Assembly (NCBI GenBank): GCA_910585075.1
Contig: CAJUED010000009.1
Location: forward strand, 1-64,000
DNA length: 64,000 nucleotides
Direction of reading: 5' to 3'
From: an uncultured Lachnospiraceae bacterium
Lineage (GTDB): Bacteria > Bacillota > Clostridia > Lachnospirales > Lachnospiraceae
The notes under the pieces were generated by a model. It worked only from the letters and a program-made list of their open reading frames with translations, had not been told where the DNA came from and searched no databases. Positions 24,644 through 32,971 of the stretch are shown here, piece by piece (position 1 is the first letter of the stretch; each line of letters begins with the position of its first letter). Position numbers and translations under genes: made by a program.

Positions 24644-25987
24644 ATGAAAACGGAAAACAGAAACGAATTATTTGAAACCACCCCGGTTCCTAAAGCCTTT
24701 TTGATATTAACCCTGCCGGTGGTGCTCTCCAAAATCGTCAGTCTGGTTTACAATATGGCGGACACCTTTTTTATTGCCCGCACAGGGGACGCCGACCTGG
24801 TGGCCGGTGTGTCCATCTGTGCTCCGGTCTTTCTGCTGATGGTATCGCTGGGAGATCTGTTTGGTCTGGGCGGCAGCAGTGTGATGAGCCGTCTGTTTGG
24901 CGAGCAGAGAGACGAGGAGGGGAAGCGGGTCAGCGGATTTACCTTTTATGGTGCGATTATAACCGGAATTGTAGTGGCGGCACTGATGCTGGTTTTGCGG
25001 GGGCCCATCTTGCGTCTGCTGGGGGCTGAAGGACAGGTATTTTTTTATGCCAGCCAGTATTACACTTGGATAGCCCTTGGCGCGCCCTTTATCATACTGA
25101 CCCTGATCCCGGTCAACCAGCTCCGCACGGAGGGACTGGCCAACATGGCCATGATTGGCAGCATTGTGGGCAGTGTGGTGAATATTATCCTTGACCCGCT
25201 TTTTATTTCGGTGTTTGGCATGGGCGCCGCCGGGGCAGCCATTGCCACTGTCCTTGGAAATGTGGTTACGGATATTATTTTTGCATACTGCATCGCCAAA
25301 AAGAGTCGGAAACTTACGGTGGACCCTCGGATGTCAAAAGTAAGTTTAGCGACCGCCGGGGCGGTTCTTGCAATCGGGCTGCCTTCAAGTATCAATAACC
25401 TGATGAACAGCTTTGGCACTGCTATTTTAAACCGCAGTCTGATTGCTTATGGAGCGGATAAGGTTGCCGCTATGGGAATTGCAAGTAAGGTCAATATGCT
25501 GGTGGCTATGGTGATGATTGCTTTTGCATTCGGCGCACAATCGCTGATTGGTTATAATTACGGCGCAAAAAACAAAGAGCGGCTGCGGGAAATTATCCGG
25601 TTTGATCTTTTGGTACAGCTGGTGATAGCTGTTGCCGGCGGCGCCCTTCTTATACTTTTTGCACCTCAGATGATTCGGCTGTTTATGGACAACCCGGCTA
25701 TCATGGAAAACGGAACCCTGATGCTGCGGCGCATGGTTTTGGGACTGCCTTTCGTGGGGGTGTTTCTTGTGTGCAACACACTTTTCATGAGTGCGGGGAA
25801 ATCTATGCCAACCCTGCTGATGTCCTTAAGCCGTCAGGGAATTATCTTTGTACCTGTGCTGTTTATACTTTCCGGGGTTCTTGGCTTTGACGGCGTGATC
25901 GTAGCCCAGCCGGCGGCGGATTTGCTTTCCGCACTGTTTGGAGTTTTTCTGCTGAAAGCCAGTAAAACGGACAGGGAAATCTTTTAA
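24644..25987 (+). CDS. MATE-family efflux transporter
   Basis: This multidrug/toxin extrusion-type antiporter has about 447 residues and twelve hydrophobic segments. The N-terminus PVPKAFLILTLPVVLSKIVSLVYNMADTFFI and the mid-protein repeat GLPSSINNLMNSFGTAILNRSLIAYGADKVAAMGIASKV are typical of the DinF/NorM-like branch in clostridia. Substrate is unknown. GGAGG 6 bases upstream sets the ATG at 24644. It appears to be a single-gene unit. Confidence 0.92.
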   Translation: MKTENRNELFETTPVPKAFLILTLPVVLSKIVSLVYNMADTFFIARTGDADLVAGVSICAPVFLLMVSLGDLFGLGGSSVMSRLFGEQRDEEGKRVSGFTFYGAIITGIVVAALMLVLRGPILRLLGAEGQVFFYASQYYTWIALGAPFIILTLIPVNQLRTEGLANMAMIGSIVGSVVNIILDPLFISVFGMGAAGAAIATVLGNVVTDIIFAYCIAKKSRKLTVDPRMSKVSLATAGAVLAIGLPSSINNLMNSFGTAILNRSLIAYGADKVAAMGIASKVNMLVAMVMIAFAFGAQSLIGYNYGAKNKERLREIIRFDLLVQLVIAVAGGALLILFAPQMIRLFMDNPAIMENGTLMLRRMVLGLPFVGVFLVCNTLFMSAGKSMPTLLMSLSRQGIIFVPVLFILSGVLGFDGVIVAQPAADLLSALFGVFLLKASKTDREIF

Positions 25988-26084
25988 AAGAAGATAGGTT
26001 TGCATTCCGCGGGGTGTGGCCTTAATTTGTGAAAAGGATAAGGAATAAAAGTCCGGATTTGAGAAAATTTCCGGAAACGGTGCA

Positions 26085-26113
26085 TTGTATTTTCATAATT
26101 AGGATGATATACT
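26085..26113 (+). promoter_or_regulatory. promoter of the ROK regulator gene
   Basis: TTGTAT (26085-26090) and TATACT (26108-26113) with a 17-base spacer, 34 bases before the start codon. Confidence 0.5.
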
Positions 26114-26147
26114 TAAGAAAATACTTTAATAAAGTCCGGGTGATGGA

Positions 26148-27275
26148 ATGGATAAGAAAAAAATAACAAACATGGAAGTAAAAAAGAAAAACAGAAATGA
26201 GGTTTTCCGCTATATCTGCAAGCATGGAACCGTATCGAACCCGGATATCTCATATAACCTGAAAATGAGCCTGCCAACAGCAACCCAGATTACAAAAGAA
26301 TTGATAGAGAAAGGCCTGGTGGAGGAAAACGGCGAGCTGGAGTCAACCGGAGGGAGAAGGGCGAAAGCTTTATCGGCGGTAGTAAATATAAAGCTGGCGG
26401 TGGGGCTTGATATCACCAAAAACCATATTACATTGGTGCTTACCAATATTATTGGCAAGATACTGAAATGGGAGCGCATTTACCAGCCATACGTTTCAGA
26501 GGACGCCTATTATGGCAATGTAAGCGAACGGCTGGAGCATTTTCTGGATGAAGGCGACGTTGACCGGAGTAAGGTTTTAGGTGTGGGAATATCATTTCCG
26601 GGAATCATGGATTTGGACAGGGAGTTGATCACTTATTCCCACATATTAGGGGTGGAAGCCGTACCTTTTTCCGCAGTGAGCAGATTCTTCCCATATCCCT
26701 GCATTTTTCTGAATGATGCCAATGCAGGGGCTTATGCGGAAGGGTTCCATGAGAAGGGAACGGAATCTTTCTTTTATCTGTCCTTAAGCAATACGGTGGG
26801 AGGCGCGTTCTTCAGTAAGAAGGAATTGATGCAGGGCAAGAATTTCCGGTGCGGGGAAGTGGGCCATATGACGGTTGCCGCAGATGGGGACACCTGTTAT
26901 TGCGGAAAAAAAGGTTGCCTGGATGCCTATTGTGCTGCCGGGCGTTTGTCCGGGATAACGGACGGAAAGCTGGAGCAGTTTTTCAATTTATTGGACCAGG
27001 GGGAAGCGGATGCGGTAAGGATATGGGATTATTATACGGATTATCTTGCTATGGCAGTAAATAATATCCACATGGTTCTGGACTGTGACATTATTTTGGG
27101 AGGGTATGTTGGAAGCTATATGGGCACACACCTTCAGGATATATGGAATAAGGTAGCTGAAAGGAATACGTTTGGGGAAAAGAACTCTTATGTGAGAGGC
27201 TGTAACTATAAAGTGGCGGCTGCCGCATTAGGGGCCGCTTTGAAAATGATAGAATCTTTTGTCAGTCGTATATAG
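26148..27275 (+). CDS. ROK-family transcriptional regulator
   Basis: This 375-residue NagC/XylR-type protein has a winged helix at about 10-70 (NRNEVFRYICKHGTVSNPDISYNLKMSLPTATQI). The ROK fold follows, beginning AVGLDITKNHITLVLTNIIGKIL. The zinc site GEVGHMT ... CYCGKKGCLDAYC is intact. LNDANAGAYAEG matches the sugar-kinase ancestor. Its sugar ligand is unknown. It stands alone, with the nearest operon being the GntR-controlled block 360 bases on. The ribosome site is weak. Confidence 0.88.
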   Translation: MDKKKITNMEVKKKNRNEVFRYICKHGTVSNPDISYNLKMSLPTATQITKELIEKGLVEENGELESTGGRRAKALSAVVNIKLAVGLDITKNHITLVLTNIIGKILKWERIYQPYVSEDAYYGNVSERLEHFLDEGDVDRSKVLGVGISFPGIMDLDRELITYSHILGVEAVPFSAVSRFFPYPCIFLNDANAGAYAEGFHEKGTESFFYLSLSNTVGGAFFSKKELMQGKNFRCGEVGHMTVAADGDTCYCGKKGCLDAYCAAGRLSGITDGKLEQFFNLLDQGEADAVRIWDYYTDYLAMAVNNIHMVLDCDIILGGYVGSYMGTHLQDIWNKVAERNTFGEKNSYVRGCNYKVAAAALGAALKMIESFVSRI

Positions 27276-27294
27276 GATAATGGCGAATGTTTTA

Positions 27295-27326
27295 AGAAAG
27301 AAGTTTCAGAAATGGAACTTTCTTTT
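27295..27326 (+). terminator. probable terminator after the ROK gene
   Basis: AAGAAAGAAGTTTC and GGAACTTTCTTTTT can pair with one bulge, ending in a T-run. Confidence 0.45.
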
Positions 27327-27415
27327 TGGTTTATTGTGACGGGGGTAAGCTGTTGAATGGCTTTGATTTTCTGAAATCGGTTATTCCGGATTATGGCAAT
27401 TACTATTTTGTTTTG

Positions 27416-27544
27416 AATCGGGAGGTGGAAGAAAAAGAGTTTTCTGCCACCATAAGCGCGGTGTTCCGGTGGATAGGGGAGAAAAACTACCAAGTGAATC
27501 TTGTTGCAAAAAGAATTGTTAGAATTTCACAAATTTCCTTATAA
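27416..27544 (+). pseudogene. C-terminal remnant of an AAA-ATPase/PD-(D/E)XK (DUF1703-type) gene
   Basis: Codons here read EEKEFSATISAVFRWIGEKN and continue YQVNLVAKRI. This matches the C-terminus of the intact protein at 39920-41623 (EEKELSDTVSAALRQIEEKD, then YRANLVAKGI). Nothing of the ATPase domain is recognisable upstream, and the conserved C-terminal FAFCGKKVLIG is lost. It is a decayed fragment between the ROK and GntR genes. Confidence 0.7.
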
Positions 27545-27564
27545 AATGTTAGTACTTTATCATA

Positions 27565-27593
27565 TTGCCAAAAATGTAGATTTGTGCGACAAT
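27565..27593 (+). promoter_or_regulatory. promoter of the GntR gene
   Basis: TTGCCA (27565-27570) and GACAAT (27588-27593) are 17 bases apart. The -10 region overlaps the first operator. Confidence 0.5.
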
Positions 27594-27608
27594 TAACTTG
27601 TCGGACAA
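27582..27608 (+). promoter_or_regulatory. two GntR/FCD-type operators
   Basis: TTGTGCGACAA (27582-27592) and TTGTCGGACAA (27598-27608), centre-to-centre 16 bases, fit the FadR-subfamily consensus of the type TnGT-N3-ACnA. The same core recurs at 28570-28580 before the transport operon, supporting them as sites of the GntR protein encoded at 27640. Confidence 0.65.
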
Positions 27609-27639
27609 CTGATGAATAAAGAGTGGAAGAACGGATATC

Positions 27640-28353
27640 ATGATAAACCAAATTAAAAAAAACAACGTATCAGACCAGATTTATCAGCAGATGATGGAAA
27701 TGATCATCAGCGGTACCTGGAAGGAAGGACAGTTAATTCCTTCGGAGAATATGCTCAGTGAGGAATTTGGCGTTAGTCGGGATTCAGTCAGACAGGCGAT
27801 TCATAAGCTGAGCGCTCTGGGACTGCTTAAGTCCAGGCAGGGGAAGGGCACTTATGTACAGCGGCTGGATATTGGTTTCTATATGAATCTTCTGGTGCCA
27901 TCCCTGTTGCTGAACGAGAACGATAGCATCACAGTACTGGAATTTGCCAAAAGCATCCAGGTGGAGAGCGTCAGACTGGTGTGCCGGAATGCTACCCGGG
28001 AGCAGATTGAGAAACTTAGTATCTATTTGGAACAGATGGAGGTGGAGAAGGACTACGAGCTTTATTTTGAAGAGGATATGGGATATCATATCTATCTCTC
28101 ATCCCTTACCAGGAACGCACTGTTCATCAAGGCGATGGATATCATAAAGATATTGTTGCATGAGTATCTGCGGGATGTGGTGGCTGTACACGGCAGTAAA
28201 AGGAGTATTGAGCAGCATGAGGAGTGTTATCGGGCTCTGTTAGACCGGGATGAAGAACGGGCAATCTACATTATGGGCGAGCATTATGACATGCTCATAG
28301 ACAGAGTAACACATTTTTTACATAATAAGTCAGTCACCTCGCCCGGGCAATAG
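27640..28353 (+). CDS. GntR/FadR-family regulator (FCD domain)
   Basis: This 237-residue regulator has an N-terminal winged helix (about 10-75): VSDQIYQQMMEMIISGTWKE, PSENMLSEEFGVSRDSVRQA, LKSRQGKGTYV. The all-helical FCD ligand domain (about 90-235) has the DMGYHIYLSSLTRN and QHEECYRALLDRDEERAI segments carrying the usual Asp/His metal ligands. FCD regulators commonly sense sugar acids or sugar derivatives. It lies directly before the operon at 28822-39560, which it probably controls together with itself. Confidence 0.9.
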   Translation: MINQIKKNNVSDQIYQQMMEMIISGTWKEGQLIPSENMLSEEFGVSRDSVRQAIHKLSALGLLKSRQGKGTYVQRLDIGFYMNLLVPSLLLNENDSITVLEFAKSIQVESVRLVCRNATREQIEKLSIYLEQMEVEKDYELYFEEDMGYHIYLSSLTRNALFIKAMDIIKILLHEYLRDVVAVHGSKRSIEQHEECYRALLDRDEERAIYIMGEHYDMLIDRVTHFLHNKSVTSPGQ

Positions 28354-28569
28354 AGCATGGAAATTGAAATACCCCAAGGGACGGGGAGCGTCCTATCGAG
28401 GCATTCGTCAAGTCAGATTGCTGAATTTATGTCTGGAGATGTTAAAAGCACCTATACTTTGGCATCTCCTGAGCATAACATTTGTTTCAGTGTTTGCGTG
28501 CATAAAGGAGTCGGCAGGAAAAGGGAGGATGGAAAAAGAGAGGAGGTGTTTGTATTACAATACCCCAAC

Positions 28570-28580
28570 ATGTCGGACAA
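28570..28580 (+). promoter_or_regulatory. operator of the sugar operon (GntR site)
   Basis: ATGTCGGACAA repeats the operator core found before the GntR gene. A possible -10 box TACAAT lies at 28556-28561, 8 bases upstream; no good -35 box is seen. The whole 28354-28821 gap holds no convincing gene: two short overlapping open frames lack ribosome sites and run through this operator. Confidence 0.55.
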
Positions 28581-28680
28581 CCAACAAGTTAGAATGGCTT
28601 ATAGGAATATGGGAAGAAGAAGCAGGAAATAATAGGACAAGTGTTTCCCGTTCGACTTCTATGCCACAGAAAATTTATGT

Positions 28681-28722
28681 GCCGCCGTAAGCGGTTGGCT
28701 ACAGGCGGCAGAACAGGAGGAA
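28681..28722 (+). other. GCCGCC hairpin followed by a ribosome-site-like module
   Basis: GCCGCC (28681-28686) pairs with GGCGGC just before AGAACAGGAGGAAG. The same layout (GCCGC hairpin, then AGAATGAGAGG) precedes the starts at 32972 and 34376. Here it is followed by the pseudoknot-like element rather than a start codon. Confidence 0.45.
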
Positions 28723-28723
28723 G

Positions 28724-28815
28724 ATTGAAAGATTTTCAAATCTTTCAATTCACAAGTTTGTGTCTGCGCTGCATCCACAAACTTGATATGCGCAAAAAGC
28801 AGCGCAGAAATGAGG
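28724..28815 (+). promoter_or_regulatory. repeated structured leader, hairpin plus possible pseudoknot (copy B)
   Basis: Hairpin 1: ATTGAAAGATTT (28724-28735) with AAATCTTTCAAT (28738-28749). Hairpin 2: CAAGTTTGTG (28753-28762) with CACAAACTTG (28776-28785). The loop TCTGCGCTGC (28763-28772) is perfectly complementary to GCAGCGCAGA (28799-28808), which ends 3 bases before the GAGG ribosome site. The last 65 bases are almost identical to copy A at 9680-9771, and one difference (A to G in the 3' strand) keeps pairing as G-U. Confidence 0.65.
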
Positions 28816-28821
28816 TAAAAC

Positions 28822-30228
28822 ATGAAAAAAAAGAGTATGGCAGTTATTTTGACGGCAGCATTGATTCTGTCATTTACAGGCTGTGGGAATAAGGGAACAG
28901 CTGAAAGCGGAACGACGGCGGCGTCACAGGAAGAAGAAGTTTCGGAGACAGGGAAAGAGGAAACAGATACGAAAGATGACACGGCGGAAGCGGAATCCGC
29001 AGGCGGGGAGACGGAATCAGGGGAAGATAAGGTATATGGAAAATTGACGATTTCCGGGTTTACAGGGAATCCGGATCAATATGCTGTGGATGCGGCAGCC
29101 ATGGTGACCGATGCCCATCCGGAGGTGGAAGTAGAATATCCTCCCTGCGATACCAACACCAGGGAGCAGGTAATCAAGACGGCTATTTCTGCCGGAGATC
29201 CGCCCACACTGGGTTATTACTGGGGAACCAGAGTAAACTCTTTCTATGACAACGGTATGTGCCTGGATTTACAGGATCTGATCGATCCCGAATTGCTTGC
29301 GGGAATCAATGAGCAGATGCTGGCGCCTTGTAAAGGGGAGAACGGGGAGATTTATGCGATTCCGGTTAAGTGTGTATACCATACCTGCTATTATAACAAA
29401 GACCTTTTTGACAAATATGGGTTTGAGGAACCGCAGACATGGGATGAGCTGGAAGAAATTTTCAAGACACTGAAGGCGGACGATATCTTTGGATTTTCCA
29501 CAAACTCCGCTTCCATGCAGGACTGCTTATACGGCATGACCTACGGGGAACTGGATGCCAAGGTGGGGCCCGGCACGGCGTACGGCGTTGCCAACGGAGA
29601 TGTGTCCGTAGCGCCCGGTACGGATGCAGGCAATGTGATCGCGGAATGTATCGAGGAGGTAAAGGGTTGGTATGATGCAGGTTACTGGTATCCTGGTGAT
29701 GGTGGTATCAACTGTACCCCGGATGACGCAAATGCGGCGTTTGCCCAGGGAAGATGTGCGGTGATATTCAATTTCAGCGGCTCTCTTGGTACGTTGGTAC
29801 CGATGTGCGATTTTGAGATTGGCACGTTTTTAAAGCCTACTTCAGAGGTCTCCATCGAATCAAAGGAGAACACGGAACCGGATGTGTTCTTCATTCCTTC
29901 CAATGCAACACCGGAGCAGATTAACACAGGCGTTGCATATATCGAGGCGGCGCTGAGCCAGGAAATCCAGCAGTCAGTAGTGTCGGGAAATCAAATTCCG
30001 TCCATGACTATTTATGAGTATACGGATATGACCCCGGTGCTTGAAGAAGTAATTGATATCTTCAACAACAGTCAGATTGAGGCAGGTTTGAATCCTACAA
30101 GAACCAGTTCGGAGATGCAGACTTTCATTAAGCAGCAGATCTTTGCCGCACCTTTAGGTGGACAGATGACCATAGACCAGACTCTGGAAGAAATGGAGAG
30201 GATCCGTCTGGCAGTGGGCGGACAATAA
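28822..30228 (+). CDS. sugar ABC binding lipoprotein (family 1)
   Basis: This 468-residue extracellular receptor has signal peptide KKKSMAVILTAALILSF with lipobox FTGC, then an acidic linker to about residue 70. The SBP_bac_1 fold follows: KLTISGFTGNPDQYAVDAAA, VYHTCYYNKDLFDKYGFEEPQTWDELEEIFKTL. GAGG precedes the ATG at the end of the structured leader. It supplies the permeases at 30302 and 31188. No ATPase is encoded nearby, so a shared ATPase is implied. The ligand is unknown; the downstream enzymes suggest an L-sugar or its glycoside. Confidence 0.9.
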   Translation: MKKKSMAVILTAALILSFTGCGNKGTAESGTTAASQEEEVSETGKEETDTKDDTAEAESAGGETESGEDKVYGKLTISGFTGNPDQYAVDAAAMVTDAHPEVEVEYPPCDTNTREQVIKTAISAGDPPTLGYYWGTRVNSFYDNGMCLDLQDLIDPELLAGINEQMLAPCKGENGEIYAIPVKCVYHTCYYNKDLFDKYGFEEPQTWDELEEIFKTLKADDIFGFSTNSASMQDCLYGMTYGELDAKVGPGTAYGVANGDVSVAPGTDAGNVIAECIEEVKGWYDAGYWYPGDGGINCTPDDANAAFAQGRCAVIFNFSGSLGTLVPMCDFEIGTFLKPTSEVSIESKENTEPDVFFIPSNATPEQINTGVAYIEAALSQEIQQSVVSGNQIPSMTIYEYTDMTPVLEEVIDIFNNSQIEAGLNPTRTSSEMQTFIKQQIFAAPLGGQMTIDQTLEEMERIRLAVGGQ

Positions 30229-30240
30229 GATGATTGTATA

Positions 30241-30271
30241 CGTGGGCTGCGGAGCGGACCTGCAGCCCACG
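30241..30271 (+). other. strong hairpin between binding protein and permease genes
   Basis: CGTGGGCTGC (30241-30250) pairs perfectly with GCAGCCCACG (30262-30271), followed by TCCTTTT. It may act as a leaky terminator or message stabiliser giving an excess of binding protein. Confidence 0.75.
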
Positions 30272-30301
30272 TCCTTTTAAGAAAAAGACGAGGGCGTAGA
30301 T

Positions 30302-31198
30302 ATGCATAGAAAAAAAAGAAGAATTCCCAAAAGTATGGTCATAGGATGCGCTTTCTTATTGCCATCTATCCTTTTATATGTGATCTTCATGGTCTACCCG
30401 TTGCTGCGGACATTCTACCTGTCCCTGACAAGCTGGACGGGCTTCGGTGACGCCGCTTACATCGGTTTTGGTAACTTCACCGTCATGCTTCAGGATACCA
30501 TGTTCAGGAAAGCTCTGATGAACACTTTGTATTTTGCCGTTGTATCCGGCATCCTGAGCGTACTGGTGGGAATCATGATGGCATGGCTGAATCTGTTCCT
30601 GCGCAGGATGGAAGGGCAGGTTACCAGGACGATTTTATTTGTCCCTAATATGATTGCGCCTACTATCACGGGCCTTCTGTTTATGTTCATCTTTACAGAG
30701 GATATCGGCCTTCTGAACAATATATTGAAAGCGGTTGGCCTTCAGAATCTGGCAACGGCCTGGCTGGTCAATTCGGGAACCGTAAAGCAGTCGGTGGTGG
30801 CAGCTCAGATATGGCGCCAGTTCGGCCTGACGCTTATATTGTGTTTCGCAGGATTCCAGGGTATCCCGGCGGGGCTGATTGAGTCAGCTAAGATTGACGG
30901 GGCAGGCACATGGAAGATTTTCACCAGGATTATGCTGCCGCTGATTAAACCACAGATTGAGCTGGCCTCCATGTTTACCCTGCTTGGAGGGTTAAAGATT
31001 TACGATTCGGTGGTCTCCCTGACCGGAGGCGGACCGGCCAGGCAGACGGTGGTACTGCCTATGTATATCATTGAAAATGCTTTTACCTATTCCAAGTTCG
31101 GTTATGCCAGTGCCATGTGCGTGGCCTTTATCTTCATTGTACTGCTGTTCATTATTCTGATGCGTTTTGTTTTCAGAGGAGAGAACTATGAATATTAA
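30302..31198 (+). CDS. sugar ABC permease, UgpA/MalF-like
   Basis: This 298-residue membrane protein has six helices. It starts RKKRRIPKSMVIGCAFLLPS and carries the EAA loop ESAKIDGAGTWKIFTRIMLPLIKP. It overlaps the second permease by 11 bases, which implies translational coupling. Confidence 0.92.
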   Translation: MHRKKRRIPKSMVIGCAFLLPSILLYVIFMVYPLLRTFYLSLTSWTGFGDAAYIGFGNFTVMLQDTMFRKALMNTLYFAVVSGILSVLVGIMMAWLNLFLRRMEGQVTRTILFVPNMIAPTITGLLFMFIFTEDIGLLNNILKAVGLQNLATAWLVNSGTVKQSVVAAQIWRQFGLTLILCFAGFQGIPAGLIESAKIDGAGTWKIFTRIMLPLIKPQIELASMFTLLGGLKIYDSVVSLTGGGPARQTVVLPMYIIENAFTYSKFGYASAMCVAFIFIVLLFIILMRFVFRGENYEY

Positions 31199-32051
31199 GA
31201 GGAAAAAAGAAAAAAACAATATGTTTTCGGACAACCGTGTCAGGCTGACTTCCAGGATATGCACCATTGTACTGTGCATAATTGTGGTTTATCCGCTGCT
31301 CTTTACGATTCTGGTTTCCTTTAAAAATAACCAGGAATTTTACACCAATATCTGGGGACTGCCCGCCATATGGAGATTTGAGAATTATGTCAATGCTTGG
31401 GTGGAAGGAAAGATTGGTCAGTATGCGCTGAACAGCGTAATTGTTACGGTAACGGCGGTGGCCGGTTCCGTAGCGGTCACTTCGTTTGGCGGGTATGCCC
31501 TTTCCAAGATGAGGATACCTAAGGCGAACATGATCCTGTCCGGGCTGATGATGTTCAATTTTGTACCAGGGGTAGCATATTACATTCCGCTGTACTCCCA
31601 GATGATAGATTTTAACTTTAACGGTACATTGCTCATGCTGATATTGCCCTATCTGGCCTGGCAGATTCCCTTTTCCGTATATATTTTCAAGAATTTTTTT
31701 GACTCCATCCCTTCGGAACTGACGGAGGCTGCAAGGATAGACGGAGCATCGGAACTGCATGTATTCCTACAGGTTATGCTGCCGCTGGTCACACCGGCCC
31801 TGGCTACTGTGACGGTGTTTAACTTCATCAATATCTGGGGCGAATATATGTGGGCCAGCATTTCTGCCACCTCATCTGCGAAGATACAGACGATTCCGGT
31901 GGGACTGTTGTATTTCCGTGGGGAATATGGGATTGAATGGGGTCCCTTTGCGGCAGCAATCACTATCATTATAGTGCCTCTGATTGTGGTGTTTATCTAT
32001 TTCCAGAAATATTTTGTACAAGGAATTACATCCGGCGCGGTAAAAGGCTGA
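31188..32051 (+). CDS. sugar ABC permease, UgpE/MalG-like
   Basis: This permease has about 287 residues and six helices, with EAA loop EAARIDGASELHVFLQVMLPLVTP and C-terminus FVQGITSGAVKG. The ATG at 31188 follows GAGGAGA inside the upstream gene and is preferred to the one at 31167. Confidence 0.92.
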   Translation: MNIKRKKEKNNMFSDNRVRLTSRICTIVLCIIVVYPLLFTILVSFKNNQEFYTNIWGLPAIWRFENYVNAWVEGKIGQYALNSVIVTVTAVAGSVAVTSFGGYALSKMRIPKANMILSGLMMFNFVPGVAYYIPLYSQMIDFNFNGTLLMLILPYLAWQIPFSVYIFKNFFDSIPSELTEAARIDGASELHVFLQVMLPLVTPALATVTVFNFINIWGEYMWASISATSSAKIQTIPVGLLYFRGEYGIEWGPFAAAITIIIVPLIVVFIYFQKYFVQGITSGAVKG

Positions 32052-32096
32052 GTGAAAACCTGTTGCTGCCCGGGGTGGCAAAGAAAGGAGTCAAGT

Positions 32097-32897
32097 ATGT
32101 ATCTTGCAGGAAGAAGCCATATTATACAGGACCGTTCCCTGATTGATACCATGAGGATGTTCCATGCTATGGGATACGGTGGTCTGGAACTGAGCCTCCA
32201 GCATGGCATGGGAAGGTGGCTGGATACTAATTATCTGGATGACTATGTGATCGATAAAGTAAATGAAGTGAGCGAAGAATTGTCCTTTCCCATCACTGCG
32301 CTGGCCGCCCACCAGAACTATGTGTGGGATGACTATACATATGAGATAGAGAAGAAGCTTTTAAAAAAGGCGGGCAGATATCATCCGGTATCTAATACGG
32401 TGATACTATCCACTTTCATGGAATTTAGCCAGAGAGAGCTGCATGAAAAAGAGGTATACCAGCAGCTGTACGAAAGAACCGCAGAGCTGTGTAAGATTGC
32501 GGAGGATGCGGGAATCAACCTTGCCATAGAGATTGAACCAAATCAGCTGGTACATTCCCTGAGCTGTTTTCTGGAACTGGCGGAACGGGTGCAGAGTCCT
32601 GCGCTGAAGATTAATTTTGATGTGGGCCATTTCTATTTGTCGGAAAGAGATCTGTTTGCCTCCATGGAGAAAGCAAAGGATTTTATCTGCTATTCCCACA
32701 TTGATAATATGTGCATGGGAGAGCATTGCCATAAGCTGCCCTGGGAAGGGGAGATTGATCTTCTGGCGGTATACCGGAAACTGAAGTCCCTGGGATATGA
32801 TGGACCTGTCTCGCTGGACATCTATATTCAGGATTATGCCAGCGTGGCTCTGGCATGTCTGAAATATGTAAATGAGAATGTGTTTAATCTTCTTTAA
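32097..32897 (+). CDS. sugar isomerase/epimerase-like TIM barrel (AP_endonuc_2 family)
   Basis: This protein of about 266 residues belongs to the xylose-isomerase-like TIM barrels. Probable metal ligands are Glu in NLAIEIEPNQ, Asp/His in INFDVGHFY and His in CYSHIDNM, with a final Glu/Asp in VSLDIY. AAAGGAG sets the ATG at 32097. Members are keto-sugar epimerases, inosose dehydratases or isomerases. The substrate cannot be read from sequence; operon context favours an L-ketose or a rare sugar derivative. Confidence 0.8.
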   Translation: MYLAGRSHIIQDRSLIDTMRMFHAMGYGGLELSLQHGMGRWLDTNYLDDYVIDKVNEVSEELSFPITALAAHQNYVWDDYTYEIEKKLLKKAGRYHPVSNTVILSTFMEFSQRELHEKEVYQQLYERTAELCKIAEDAGINLAIEIEPNQLVHSLSCFLELAERVQSPALKINFDVGHFYLSERDLFASMEKAKDFICYSHIDNMCMGEHCHKLPWEGEIDLLAVYRKLKSLGYDGPVSLDIYIQDYASVALACLKYVNENVFNLL

Positions 32898-32940
32898 AAT
32901 ATAGGAAACAAGAGGTGACTTACTAAAATTAAGACGGAGC

Positions 32941-32956
32941 GCCGCCCTGTGGCGGC
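32941..32956 (+). other. GCCGCC hairpin before a ribosome site
   Basis: GCCGCC-CTGT-GGCGGC forms a 6-bp stem; AGAATGAGAGGAAGC then leads to the ATG at 32972. It is similar to the module at 34346-34375. Confidence 0.55.
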
Positions 32957-32971
32957 AGAATGAGAGGAAGC

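Noticed and set aside
28357-28690. Two overlapping frames of about 90-108 codons after the GntR gene
   Set aside because: Neither has a ribosome site or recognisable domain; they overlap each other and run through the GntR operator and a -10-like box. Treated as regulatory DNA.
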